A model generated the notes under the pieces. The model was not told the origin of the DNA. It saw only the letters and a program-made list of their open reading frames with translations, and did not search any database. Below, piece after piece: positions 1 to 8,372 of a DNA stretch of 45,647 nucleotides; position 1 is the first letter of the stretch; each line of letters opens with the position of its first letter. Location of the stretch: contig DVMJ01000062.1 of NCBI GenBank assembly GCA_018715065.1, forward strand, positions 1-45,647, given 5' to 3'. Source of the DNA: Fimiplasma intestinipullorum. GTDB taxonomy: Bacteria > Bacillota_I > Bacilli_A > Erysipelotrichales > Coprobacillaceae. A program made the position numbers and the translations under genes.

Positions 1-2
1 AA

Positions 3-398
3 AAGCAGCAAATCAAACATTATCTGGAACACCCCATCAATATTGAAAGAAAGCCATGTACCTACTGTAAAGACTATCGTCTCGGGTACTGGATTACATG
101 GGATGGCTATGTCAGGTTCTGCAGTTTCATGAATGAACCTAACATCTCTATCCACAATCAAACATTTAAAGACGCCTGGCAACAGTTGGTTGATTATGAA
201 GACAACTTAGATTGGCCAGACGAATGTAAGACTTGTGAAGTTTCCAGTGTTTGTTTCAAGTGTGCAGCAACACTCGCAACAAATTCAGGATCAGTGACAC
301 AAGTCAATCCTTCCTACTGTAACAAAATCAAAGCGTACTTAAAACAAATCAAAGAAGAATTACAGCAGGAAGAACAAGAAATAAAACAAAACCAATAA
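3..398 (+). CDS. Radical SAM/SPASM peptide-modifying enzyme, C-terminal part (5' end outside window)
   Basis: The frame is open from the first bases to a stop at 398, so only the last ~131 residues are present and the radical SAM core with its CxxxCxxC motif is not visible. What remains is a SPASM auxiliary iron-sulfur cluster domain: a PCTYC segment, then GYVRFC (G-x4-C), then CKTCEVSSVCFKC (C-x2-C-x5-C-x2-C), and a last Cys in NPSYC. SPASM proteins ligate extra 4Fe-4S clusters and often install crosslinks on ribosomal peptides. The tail is Glu/Gln/Lys rich. A strong RBS and a 128-aa peptide gene follow 37 nt downstream, suggesting that peptide is the substrate (inference). The ATG at 129 is internal, not the start. 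Confidence 0.85.
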   Translation, partial: KQQIKHYLEHPINIERKPCTYCKDYRLGYWITWDGYVRFCSFMNEPNISIHNQTFKDAWQQLVDYEDNLDWPDECKTCEVSSVCFKCAATLATNSGSVTQVNPSYCNKIKAYLKQIKEELQQEEQEIKQNQ

Positions 399-435
399 AC
401 AAGAAAACGAAAAGAAAGATTAAGGAGGAAGAAAT

Positions 436-822
436 ATGCCTAGTGGAGGTAGTTATGTAAAAAATCCTGGGTATGACCCAAATGAAATTGAACAATATTC
501 TACAGTACAAGCATATACAATCTCAGGAAATAGTAGACCTATTCCGTCTGGCGCAACCATTGTTCAAGGTGTTTACTATATGTGGAATGATGAAGGATTT
601 ACTGGTCAAGGATGGATGTATAAAGTACCTGGTGGACCGACAAATATGTACCCGGGATTTACAAGTGATGAGGATGTTGCTAATTATGTAGCTAACAATG
701 GAAATTTAAATGTTGTATTTGAACACTGGGCTCAACATTACACATTAGAAGGTTGGGACAATTTTTATACGGCAGTAGGTAAAGATTCTGGTTGCATGGA
801 CGTTGATCATAGTAATTTATAA
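436..822 (+). CDS. Candidate RiPP precursor or large peptide substrate (128 aa)
   Basis: I recognise no named family. The start is fixed by an AGGAGG seven bases upstream of the ATG. The product has no signal peptide or membrane segment. It is rich in Gly, Asn, Tyr and Trp, with a YYMWN segment near residue 47, GFTGQGW at 54-60, WDN at 107-109 and its only Cys at 120 in a C-terminal T-x3-K-x2-G-C motif. The same two motifs occur in the 133-aa protein at 40949-41350, which is also directly followed by an HPr-kinase-like gene. The position between a SPASM radical SAM enzyme and a kinase/exporter pair makes it the likely modified substrate. Its length is large for a RiPP precursor, so a small structural or carrier protein is an alternative. 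Confidence 0.6.
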   Translation: MPSGGSYVKNPGYDPNEIEQYSTVQAYTISGNSRPIPSGATIVQGVYYMWNDEGFTGQGWMYKVPGGPTNMYPGFTSDEDVANYVANNGNLNVVFEHWAQHYTLEGWDNFYTAVGKDSGCMDVDHSNL

Positions 823-824
823 TA

Positions 825-1607
825 ATGGATTATTCAATTATTCATACGAAGATAAAACTAGATAGAAAAAGGGATGAGTGGGGTTTATTTGAAGAGGTTT
901 CATTAGTTAAATCTGATATTCAATTGTTTTGTTCTGCTCATTTTGATTTGATTTATGGATTAAACTTCTACAATCTCCAGGACACTAACTCTCATCTTGT
1001 CATGAATGATACTGACTTGATGGTTGTAAATGAAGATTGGACGAAAGCCAATGTTATTCGAATGGATCATCCTGAGAGTTTTGATGCATTTACGATGCAG
1101 TTATTTTATACGCATGCGGTTCAAAAACACATGATTCAGATCCATAGTTCCTTGGTTGAATACAATGGATGTGGTGTGATGTTTTTAGGCCCTTCGGGAA
1201 TCGGTAAGACCACGCAGGCTGAATTATGGAATCAGTATTTAGATGCCTTGATTATTAATGGCGATTGTGTTTTTGTAGAAGATAAAGGAGAAGAGTTCAT
1301 AGGTTGGGGAACTCCCTGGCATGGCTCTTCACCTTATTGTGAGAATACGAGTGTCCCTGTGAAGGCATGGGTTGTGCTAAAGCAGGGGACTGAAAATAGT
1401 CTTCGTCGTTTGGAAGGCTTTGAAATGGTTTCTGCAGTGAGTCAGAACATTATTTATCCAATGTGGTTAGAGAATGGGGCAGAATTAGCCCTGGAGACAT
1501 TGGATCATGTATTGAAGGGGATACCGGTATATGAGCTGGTAAATCGTGCTGATGAAGAGTCGGTAATGATGGTAAAGCAGGCGGTTTTTGGTAATGAAGA
1601 AGATTAA
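825..1607 (+). CDS. HPr-kinase-like P-loop protein, putative peptide kinase (260 aa)
   Basis: The start lies two bases after the stop of the peptide gene, so translation is probably coupled. The protein carries a P-loop GPSGIGKTT at about 122-130, an upstream IQIHSSLV strand, an Asp in IINGD at 143-147 and GTPWHG at 162-167. This arrangement matches the HprK-like kinases found in peptide clusters; in lasso-peptide clusters of the paeninodin type such an enzyme phosphorylates the precursor C-terminus (family knowledge). It lacks the N-terminal domain of true HPr kinase/phosphorylase. It overlaps the ABC gene by 14 nt. A paralog lies at 41347-42120 with the same P-loop and GTPWHGSSPYC stretch. 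The phosphorylation target is inferred, most likely the adjacent 128-aa peptide. Confidence 0.75.
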   Translation: MDYSIIHTKIKLDRKRDEWGLFEEVSLVKSDIQLFCSAHFDLIYGLNFYNLQDTNSHLVMNDTDLMVVNEDWTKANVIRMDHPESFDAFTMQLFYTHAVQKHMIQIHSSLVEYNGCGVMFLGPSGIGKTTQAELWNQYLDALIINGDCVFVEDKGEEFIGWGTPWHGSSPYCENTSVPVKAWVVLKQGTENSLRRLEGFEMVSAVSQNIIYPMWLENGAELALETLDHVLKGIPVYELVNRADEESVMMVKQAVFGNEED

Positions 1608-3357
1608 GCATATATGGAAAAGGATCCAGGAGGGCAGGCTGAAGGAACTGCTTGATCAGCTTGCCTGGATGGGGATCTATGTCAGAAAGTATTGGATCTT
1701 AATTGGTATTTATACTTTTTTGATGACATCTGGCTCTTTATTGAGTTTAGGGTCAACGGTGGTCTCGCGTGACTTAGTGGATGCGGTCACCGGACAGAAT
1801 GCATTGAATATTGCTTATGTTCTGGCTCTCTATATCGGTACAGGTGTTGGACAGATTTTTATCAATGTGATACGTTCACGGATTTCTTTAAAGATATCTT
1901 TGAAGATTCAGACAGAAATCAGAGAGGATGTTTTTAAACAGATCATGGAGACGGATTGGGAGTCTCTATCGGATTATCGCACGGGTGATTTATTGTATCG
2001 AATTAATGGAGATGCGGGAATGGTTGCCAATAGTATTTTGACGTTCATTCCAACAGTCATCTCCGTTTTTATTAGTTTTGGCAGTGCGTTTTGGATCATG
2101 GTCAAAAATGATCCGATCATGGCAGTGATTGCTTTAATGGGTGCGCCGATCACCTTGATCACATCGCGTTATTCGATGCGTAAGACAAGGGAATATATGC
2201 GCAAGAATCAAGACTTTTCGAGTAATAAGATGTCGTTTGATCAGGAGACGTTTAATAACCTGCAGATGATCAAGGCCTTTGGTTTAGTGCCGCACTTTAT
2301 TGAGAGTTTCCATGATGTTCAGCAGGAATCGATGCGTATCTCGTTGAATCAAAATAAGTTCCAATCGATGAGTACGGTCATCACTTCGTTAGTGGGACAG
2401 GTGGTCGGCTATGCCTGTTATGGGTATGCCCTGTTTCGTTTATGGACGGGCCATATTTCTTATGGGACGATGACGATGTTTGTCGGAATGGCGGGTTCGT
2501 TACGTGGCTCATTTAGTTCGATCGTGAATCTGGCGCCGACGTTAGTCAGAAGCTGTATTAATGCCGGACGCATCATTGAGGTCATTACACTGCCTAGAGA
2601 AAAGGTAGAAGACGATCCGAAGGCGAAGCAGATCTTAGATGCTTCTAAGACTAAGGGCGTTTATATTGAAATGCATGATGTGAGCTTCTGGTATAAGGAA
2701 GGGAAGCCGGTCTATGAACATGCTTCTTTCTATGCGAAACCTGGCGAAATTATTGGTTTGCTGGGACCTTCGGGTCAGGGAAAAACAACGACCTTGAATC
2801 TGTTTTTAGGCCTGTTTCATATTCGTTCAGGCAGTCTTGAGATCGGTAACCCGGGTGGTGAGAAGATGGATGTTTCTTCGGCAACCCGTTGCTTATTTAG
2901 CTATATTCCGCAGGGGAATACCTTATTTAGCGGTTCAATTGCGGATAATGTCGGAATGGTGAAGCCAGGTGCCAGTGAAGAGGAGATCATTGAAGCTTTG
3001 AAAGCGGCCTGTGCCTGGGAGTTTGTGGAGGATCTTGAAGAAGGCATCCACACTCATGTCAGGGAATTGGGAAGACGTTTTTCAGAAGGACAAAAACAGC
3101 GCTTATCGATTGCTCGTGCTTTACTGGCAAAACGTCCGATCATGCTTTTAGATGAAGCGACAAGCGCCCTGGATATGGCGACGGAACGCAAGGTCTTAGG
3201 CAGTATTCTACAGTATGATCCTCTAAGAACGCTGATTGTAGCGGCACATCGTCCCTCGGTCTTTTCCATGTGTGACCGGGTCTACCGGATCGAACAGGGA
3301 ACGATTCGCGAGGTGGATCGCGAAGAAGTGAATTTATTTTTAGAGGGGAAAGCATAA
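1594..3357 (+). CDS. ABC exporter, fused membrane and ATPase domains, no peptidase domain (587 aa)
   Basis: I chose ATG 1594; an upstream TTG at 1588 is less likely. Residues ~20-320 form a six-helix type IV exporter membrane domain and ~350-580 the nucleotide-binding domain, with Walker A GPSGQGKTT near 390, Q-loop IPQGNTLFSG, a divergent signature FSEGQKQR near 494 in place of LSGGQ, Walker B IMLLDEATSALD near 515 and a switch His in AAHRP near 550. It probably works as a homodimer. There is no N-terminal C39 peptidase domain, so if it exports the 128-aa peptide it would not cut a double-Gly leader itself. It overlaps the kinase gene and is the last gene of the operon on this strand. Confidence 0.9.
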   Translation: MKKIKHIWKRIQEGRLKELLDQLAWMGIYVRKYWILIGIYTFLMTSGSLLSLGSTVVSRDLVDAVTGQNALNIAYVLALYIGTGVGQIFINVIRSRISLKISLKIQTEIREDVFKQIMETDWESLSDYRTGDLLYRINGDAGMVANSILTFIPTVISVFISFGSAFWIMVKNDPIMAVIALMGAPITLITSRYSMRKTREYMRKNQDFSSNKMSFDQETFNNLQMIKAFGLVPHFIESFHDVQQESMRISLNQNKFQSMSTVITSLVGQVVGYACYGYALFRLWTGHISYGTMTMFVGMAGSLRGSFSSIVNLAPTLVRSCINAGRIIEVITLPREKVEDDPKAKQILDASKTKGVYIEMHDVSFWYKEGKPVYEHASFYAKPGEIIGLLGPSGQGKTTTLNLFLGLFHIRSGSLEIGNPGGEKMDVSSATRCLFSYIPQGNTLFSGSIADNVGMVKPGASEEEIIEALKAACAWEFVEDLEEGIHTHVRELGRRFSEGQKQRLSIARALLAKRPIMLLDEATSALDMATERKVLGSILQYDPLRTLIVAAHRPSVFSMCDRVYRIEQGTIREVDREEVNLFLEGKA

Positions 3358-3379
3358 AAAAGGTCGCTTATTAGCGACC
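3356..3379 (-). terminator. Intrinsic terminator of the nucleotidyltransferase gene
   Basis: On the minus strand GGTCGC-TAATAA-GCGACC is followed by TTTTTT. The stop codon of the 3371-4570 gene lies inside the loop. No T-run follows on the plus strand, so the convergent ABC gene gets little termination from it. Confidence 0.7.
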
Positions 3380-4570
3380 GAAGATGTCATATTGACGATA
3401 GAGCTTTTCGCGTTGTTTGGCGATGCTCAGAGATTCATTGACATCGAAATCTTTGTGAAGAATTTTACGGAAGATCCGACGATAACGTTTGCACCAGTAG
3501 ATAGGCAGGCGTTTTGGATGTTCTTTCAGAACAGGATAAACTTTCTGCATTTGCCCCAGGCTTGGGAAGAGTAAGTAACCAATCTGGGAAAGACGGTTCC
3601 CTTCGCTTCTGGAGACCATGGAATTGGTAAAAGCGGAGCTATAGGCCTGCGTCTCACTGAAACTCCCTGTACAGCCGGAGACAAGTAAGTTTTCCATTAA
3701 AGGCTCGAGCTTTTGTTTGAACTTTGGCTTTTCGTAGGGGAAATGCAGATAAGTGTCCCCACATTGCATCAGGGCATCATAGAGCTTGGTGATATGCATG
3801 TCCTCGAGTGCCTGATCAATGAATGCCATATCGATCTTGTCGGCATAGGCTTTCTTGTACAAGAGCAGATCCAGCAGCTGTCTAACCCCCACACCTGCAC
3901 TTAAGAAGTGCTTGTAGAGGTGGAAGATCAAAAACAGATAATGTTCGGTTGGCTGTAAGGTATAGAAAGGCTCGCTGTAATAAGGATGATCGCAGGAGTC
4001 CAGAAAATAGCGATTCATGCGTTGATGTAATTCATGATTTGTACCAAAAGGGTGGATATGCAGCTCAAGAGTCAGATGATGGTTAGTGAAGTTGATGGTT
4101 TGAGAATGTTTGAGGATGGTTTCATCCACCTCAGCACGCGCTTGGCAGATATAGCCGTTAGCGGTGAGGATCTTGGCATAGCGCGGATAATCCTCTGTTT
4201 TGATCAGGAGATCTTCATCGGCAGAACAGCGATAGTCCGGTTGTGGATAAGTCTCACGACAGATGCGTCCTTTGAGGACCAAAGGCTTTAAACCATCCTG
4301 TTTGAAGCATTCATTGATGCGTTCGAGTTCGTGATCATATTGTTGCTGGGTGATGATCTGGCCGATGGCTGAATACCTCATCTGGGTCTGAATGGCTGGG
4401 TCAGCCTGCTTGAAATGATCCAGTTCCCGGCAGCTTTCATAAATCATGGGGATCAGGTGCTGATCCCTGGCTAAAGTATAAAGGGAATCATAGGCGAGGA
4501 TCTCGTCTATGGGTTCCTGAAAGAAATAATGTCGAATGAGTGCTAAGAAATCAAGCTGATAGGTTTGCAT
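3371..4570 (-). CDS. Nucleotidyltransferase-fold protein, NTP_transf_5 type (399 aa)
   Basis: The central motif LVLKGRICRETYPQP followed by RCSADEDLLIK (residues ~97-124) matches the KG...R..D-x-D signature of the uncharacterised nucleotidyltransferase family (PF14907), with the DED at 118-120 as likely metal ligands. Length fits the family. These proteins recur in Bacillota peptide clusters, including lasso-peptide clusters that also encode HprK-like kinases; their reaction is not known to me. The start ATG has an AGAGGG site and an extended -10 promoter upstream. It is convergent with the ABC exporter, so membership in the peptide system is suggested by context only. Confidence 0.75.
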   Translation of the reverse strand: MQTYQLDFLALIRHYFFQEPIDEILAYDSLYTLARDQHLIPMIYESCRELDHFKQADPAIQTQMRYSAIGQIITQQQYDHELERINECFKQDGLKPLVLKGRICRETYPQPDYRCSADEDLLIKTEDYPRYAKILTANGYICQARAEVDETILKHSQTINFTNHHLTLELHIHPFGTNHELHQRMNRYFLDSCDHPYYSEPFYTLQPTEHYLFLIFHLYKHFLSAGVGVRQLLDLLLYKKAYADKIDMAFIDQALEDMHITKLYDALMQCGDTYLHFPYEKPKFKQKLEPLMENLLVSGCTGSFSETQAYSSAFTNSMVSRSEGNRLSQIGYLLFPSLGQMQKVYPVLKEHPKRLPIYWCKRYRRIFRKILHKDFDVNESLSIAKQREKLYRQYDIFGR

Positions 4571-4592
4571 TTATATCCCTCTTTTCGATACC

Positions 4593-4601
4593 ATTATAAC
4601 A
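4593..4601 (-). promoter_or_regulatory. Extended -10 promoter of the nucleotidyltransferase gene
   Basis: The minus strand reads TGTTATAAT, an extended -10 element, about 23 nt upstream of the ATG at 4570. No good -35 is visible. Confidence 0.45.
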
Positions 4602-4644
4602 AATTTTCTTTTTCTGTCTAGTTTAAAATGTGAGGAGTGATGAT

Positions 4645-5466
4645 ATGCGTTACATACGTTTGGCCGTCATTCTGGTCTTTTTGGTGGGGCTTGGCATCAA
4701 GGGAACGGCAGAGGTTCGCAGTCGTTTTTTTACCGATCACAGCTATCCTGTCATTACCAGTACCAGCGAGACCATCAGTGTTCCCTGCGCTTACAGTGAT
4801 GAAGAGCTGCTGGCGGGACTGAGTGCGACCGATGAAAAAGATGGTGACATTACGGCCAATATCTTAGTGGGGGAAATCTCTCGATTTAAGGAAATAGGGA
4901 CTTCAGAAGTGACTTATGTGGTTTTTGATTCAGATGGTCATTCATCGACTTATAGTCGTCAGGTGACTTTTTCGGATTATCAGTCTCCACGTTTCAGTCT
5001 GGATTCGGCCTTAGTTTTTCGAGAAGGCGAAGGCGGAGATGTGATGGAATCGATTCACGGTTCGGATCTGCTGGATGGGGATATCAGCGGAACGCTCAGT
5101 TTGGATAGCAGTGATGTAAACTATCAGATCAGTGGGGATTATGCGATCACGGTTTCGATGTATAACAGTTATGGGGACGAGGTCGAGATCACGTTGCCGG
5201 TTCATGTGCTGGCAGCAGCTGATCAGCAGTTGGATATCGCGCTTTCCAGTTATCTGGTTTACCTTTCAGCCGGTGAAAGCCTGAATCCTAGAGATTATCT
5301 TGAGGATGTGCTGACTAGCAGCGGCGAGAGCCTGGGCACAGGTATCGTGAGTGTGGATAGCTCGGGGTTAGATACGAGCACACCGGGAGTCTATCAGGTC
5401 GCTTATACAGCCAGCAGCCGGGATGGCCGGACAGGTCATAGCTGGCTGACGGTAGTTGTGGAATAA
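4645..5466 (+). CDS. Membrane-anchored extracellular Ig-like domain protein (273 aa)
   Basis: I place the start at ATG 4645, eight bases after AGGAG, rather than at GTG 4630. The N-terminus MRYIRLAVILVFLVGLGIKG is an uncleaved signal anchor; there is no lipobox Cys. The rest is predicted extracellular beta-sandwich repeats with the DUF5011-like signature ATDEKDGDIT near residue 73 and again LLDGDIS near 150, ending in PGVYQVAYTA, typical of bacterial Ig-like domains. It opens a five-gene operon with two tyrosine kinases, a paralog of itself (8359-9192) and a tyrosine phosphatase. It may sense or bind wall polysaccharide (inference); no enzymatic motif is visible. Confidence 0.7.
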   Translation: MRYIRLAVILVFLVGLGIKGTAEVRSRFFTDHSYPVITSTSETISVPCAYSDEELLAGLSATDEKDGDITANILVGEISRFKEIGTSEVTYVVFDSDGHSSTYSRQVTFSDYQSPRFSLDSALVFREGEGGDVMESIHGSDLLDGDISGTLSLDSSDVNYQISGDYAITVSMYNSYGDEVEITLPVHVLAAADQQLDIALSSYLVYLSAGESLNPRDYLEDVLTSSGESLGTGIVSVDSSGLDTSTPGVYQVAYTASSRDGRTGHSWLTVVVE

Positions 5467-5480
5467 GGGGGGGGATCACA

Positions 5481-6887
5481 ATGGAATTTCAAATTGATGA
5501 TATTGATTTTCGCAGCATCGTATTAGATCTAATTAAAAATATCTGGGTCATCATTTTAGCGGTTCTGGCGGTTCGCATGGGGATCTCGGGTTATTATGAG
5601 CTGACTTATGAACTCCAATACACATCCACAGCGACCCTGGCAGTCACCGCCCGTGGCAGTTCCAATGGTTCTTACAGCTCTTTGACAACGGCGATGAACA
5701 TGGCCGATGTCTTCAGTGAAGTGTTTCAAAGTGATGCCTTGAAGAAAATGATTGAAGCGGATATCGGGGAAAGCAATATCCAGGGGACGATCAATTCTTC
5801 CATCATCTCACAGACCAACCTGATTACGCTGACCGTCACTTCGGATACACCGGCCCACGCTTATCAGATGATTCAGTCAGCTTTGGATAATTATTCCAGC
5901 GTTTCAGATTATTTGTTTTCGAATGCTTCTTTGCAGATGGTCAGAGAACCGAATGTGCCCTACGGTCCTAGCAATTATGTCAATTATTCACGTATCCAAA
6001 GAATGGCGACTTTAGCGGCGGGGGGACTGACGGCAGCCGTGATTGTCCTGGTTTCGATCCTGAGACCGACAGTGAAACGAAAGAGCTCAGCCAGAAGGCA
6101 ACTGGATGGGCGGATCCTGGCGACCATTCCTTATGAACGTAAATATAAATCGATTCATGAATATCTACATAAACCAAAGAAATCGGTGCTGATTTCCTCG
6201 CGACTGCTGAGTATGCCCTTTACCGAATCCAATCGTAAGCTCGCGACTTTGATTGAAAGACATATGACCCGTCATCAACAGAAAGTACTGCTGGTTTGTT
6301 CGGTGGCCGAGAATGAAGGAAAATCATCGGTGGCCAGTAACATTGCACTCGCTTTGGCTGATAGGCACAAAAAGGTCTTGCTGGTGGATGGTGACTTAAG
6401 AAAACCAGCCCTGCATCGTATCTTTGATTTGCATGATCAGGTGAAATATAGTTTATCTGAATATTTGCTTGGTCAGTGCAGCTTTGAACAGGTCATAACG
6501 GAATTGCCCAATGGACTGCATATCATTTGCCAGACCAGAGGCTTGAACAATTCCACGAAATATATCATGTCGAAAAACATGCTGGACTTTATCTTGAAAT
6601 GTCGCGAAAACTATGATCTGATCGTTCTGGATACACCGCCGATCGGTGCCGGGGTGGATGTCGAAGCTATCTTAAACTATGGGGATACATCCATTATGAC
6701 CGTGCGTCAGGACTGGAGCGAGATTGGTGCAATCAACGATTTCAGTGATTTATTGAAACAGAACGACAAGGAATTCATGGGCTTTGTCCTCAATGCATTC
6801 CATGAAAATATCTTGATTGAAAAGAGCTACGGACAATATCCTTATCAAAATTATCAATCACGCAGCGTGCGAAAAGCGGAGGAATAA
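5481..6887 (+). CDS. Wzz/BY-kinase fusion, tyrosine kinase regulating polysaccharide export (468 aa)
   Basis: An N-terminal Wzz-like domain has two membrane segments (~18-36 and ~175-195) around an extracellular loop, followed by a cytoplasmic BY-kinase with Walker A AENEGKSS near 276, Walker A' LLVDGDLRKPAL near 300 and Walker B LIVLDTPP near 379. The Tyr-rich end SYGQYPYQNY is the usual autophosphorylation cluster. Enzymes of this kind control polymer length and export of capsule or exopolysaccharide. In Bacillota the transmembrane adaptor and kinase are normally separate (CpsC/CpsD); here they are fused as in proteobacterial Wzc. It follows the Ig-like gene by 14 nt and precedes a second fusion by 3 nt. 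Confidence 0.88.
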   Translation: MEFQIDDIDFRSIVLDLIKNIWVIILAVLAVRMGISGYYELTYELQYTSTATLAVTARGSSNGSYSSLTTAMNMADVFSEVFQSDALKKMIEADIGESNIQGTINSSIISQTNLITLTVTSDTPAHAYQMIQSALDNYSSVSDYLFSNASLQMVREPNVPYGPSNYVNYSRIQRMATLAAGGLTAAVIVLVSILRPTVKRKSSARRQLDGRILATIPYERKYKSIHEYLHKPKKSVLISSRLLSMPFTESNRKLATLIERHMTRHQQKVLLVCSVAENEGKSSVASNIALALADRHKKVLLVDGDLRKPALHRIFDLHDQVKYSLSEYLLGQCSFEQVITELPNGLHIICQTRGLNNSTKYIMSKNMLDFILKCRENYDLIVLDTPPIGAGVDVEAILNYGDTSIMTVRQDWSEIGAINDFSDLLKQNDKEFMGFVLNAFHENILIEKSYGQYPYQNYQSRSVRKAEE

Positions 6888-6890
6888 CGT

Positions 6891-8372
6891 ATGGATGAAA
6901 AAGAATTACAGCAGGAAGAAGAAGTAGAAATTGATTTATGGGTCCTTTTCCGTGACTTTTTCATGGGATGCGTCAAATTCTGGTGGTTAGTCGTTTTGTT
7001 GGCAGTGATTGGTGCCGCTTCGATGCTGTTTAAGGATACGGGGTTTTATACGCCGATGTATCGCTCCCAGGCCACCTTTACGGTGACAACCAACACTTCC
7101 GAGGACAGCAATGCGAGTTATAATTTCTATTATGACAGCACCACAGCACAGCAGTTATCCCTGACTTTCCCTTATATCTTGAGCAGTGATCTTTTGACGG
7201 ATGCTATCATGGAAGATATGGGCACGACGTCGATCAATGGGTCTATCTCTGCTTCGGTCATTTCCGATTCAAATATGATCACTATGAGTGTTATTTCCAG
7301 CGATCCGCAAGATGCGCATGATATTTTGGAATCGGCCATTAAAGTGTATCCGGATGTGGCACGCTTTGTTATCGGGGCCACACGCTTCAATATGATCGAT
7401 GCTCCGACTTTACCAACAGAGCCTTATAACCAGCCGCATTATACGGTGAACTTTGCCAAAGGGGCTTTGATCGGGGCAGGCATCGGCTTCGCTTTTATCA
7501 TCGTTTATGCGTTCTTGCGCAAAACGGTGCATAAAGAAGAGGAGCTGCGGCAGAGCATTAACTTGAAGTGTATTGCCTCGATCCCTAATTTGAAACAGAA
7601 GCGACGCAAGAAACAAAGAAAGCAGCCCTTGCCATCGATCTTAGATCGCCGCATCGACCCTTATTTCATTGAAAATATGGATAGTTTGTATTTGCGTATC
7701 ATGCGTGAGATGAATGAACGAAAAGGCAAAACGATCTTGATCACAAGCACGGTTTCCGGAGAAGGAAAATCCTTGATTTCACTGAACCTGGCTTACGAAT
7801 TAGCTAAAAATAAGCGTCATATCCTCTTAATTGATGCAGATCTGCGTAAACAGGATCTGCGCGAACAGCTCCATTTACCAACGGATGGAGAGGGACTTGA
7901 AAGTCTGCAGGATGGTGTTGAGGCTGCTGTGAAATCAATCAATTATTTGGAAGATAGCGGTATTTACTTTTTAGGTGGCAGCCATATCAGTAAAGATCCA
8001 TCAGGACTGCTCTCCAGTAAAGAGATGGATACATTCATGAAATATATGAAGGAATACATGGATTTTGTCATTATCGATGCGCCACCATGTGAAGGCTTTG
8101 AAGATGCGTTGATCCTGGAAAACTATGCAGATGGCGTGCTCTATATCGTCAAACAGGATTATGTGCAGAAGCGTCGCATCATCGACAGTATCTCTATGTT
8201 GTCAGAGACGCAGGCGGATCTGATTGGTTATGTCTTCAATGGTGTCTCTCATATGATGCGTGGTTATGGTTATGGACGCTATGGCAGCTATGGGTACTAC
8301 CAGCGCTATGGTCGTTATGGTAAGTCCTATGGTTACGGACATGACCAGGAGAAAGCCAATGCTTCAGAATAA
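6891..8372 (+). CDS. Second Wzz/BY-kinase fusion with Gly-Tyr tail (493 aa)
   Basis: It has the same architecture as its upstream neighbour: acidic N-terminus, TM at ~25-45, extracellular loop, TM near 195-215, then a kinase with Walker A VSGEGKSL near 288, A' LLIDADLRKQDL near 310 and Walker B VIIDAPP near 393. The C-terminus from about residue 454 is unusual: roughly 27 residues of GY/RY/SY repeats containing ten tyrosines, then an Asp/Glu/Lys tail. The paralogous pair could phosphorylate each other or form a hetero-oligomer (inference). The gene overlaps the next Ig-like gene by 14 nt. Confidence 0.88.
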   Translation: MDEKELQQEEEVEIDLWVLFRDFFMGCVKFWWLVVLLAVIGAASMLFKDTGFYTPMYRSQATFTVTTNTSEDSNASYNFYYDSTTAQQLSLTFPYILSSDLLTDAIMEDMGTTSINGSISASVISDSNMITMSVISSDPQDAHDILESAIKVYPDVARFVIGATRFNMIDAPTLPTEPYNQPHYTVNFAKGALIGAGIGFAFIIVYAFLRKTVHKEEELRQSINLKCIASIPNLKQKRRKKQRKQPLPSILDRRIDPYFIENMDSLYLRIMREMNERKGKTILITSTVSGEGKSLISLNLAYELAKNKRHILLIDADLRKQDLREQLHLPTDGEGLESLQDGVEAAVKSINYLEDSGIYFLGGSHISKDPSGLLSSKEMDTFMKYMKEYMDFVIIDAPPCEGFEDALILENYADGVLYIVKQDYVQKRRIIDSISMLSETQADLIGYVFNGVSHMMRGYGYGRYGSYGYYQRYGRYGKSYGYGHDQEKANASE

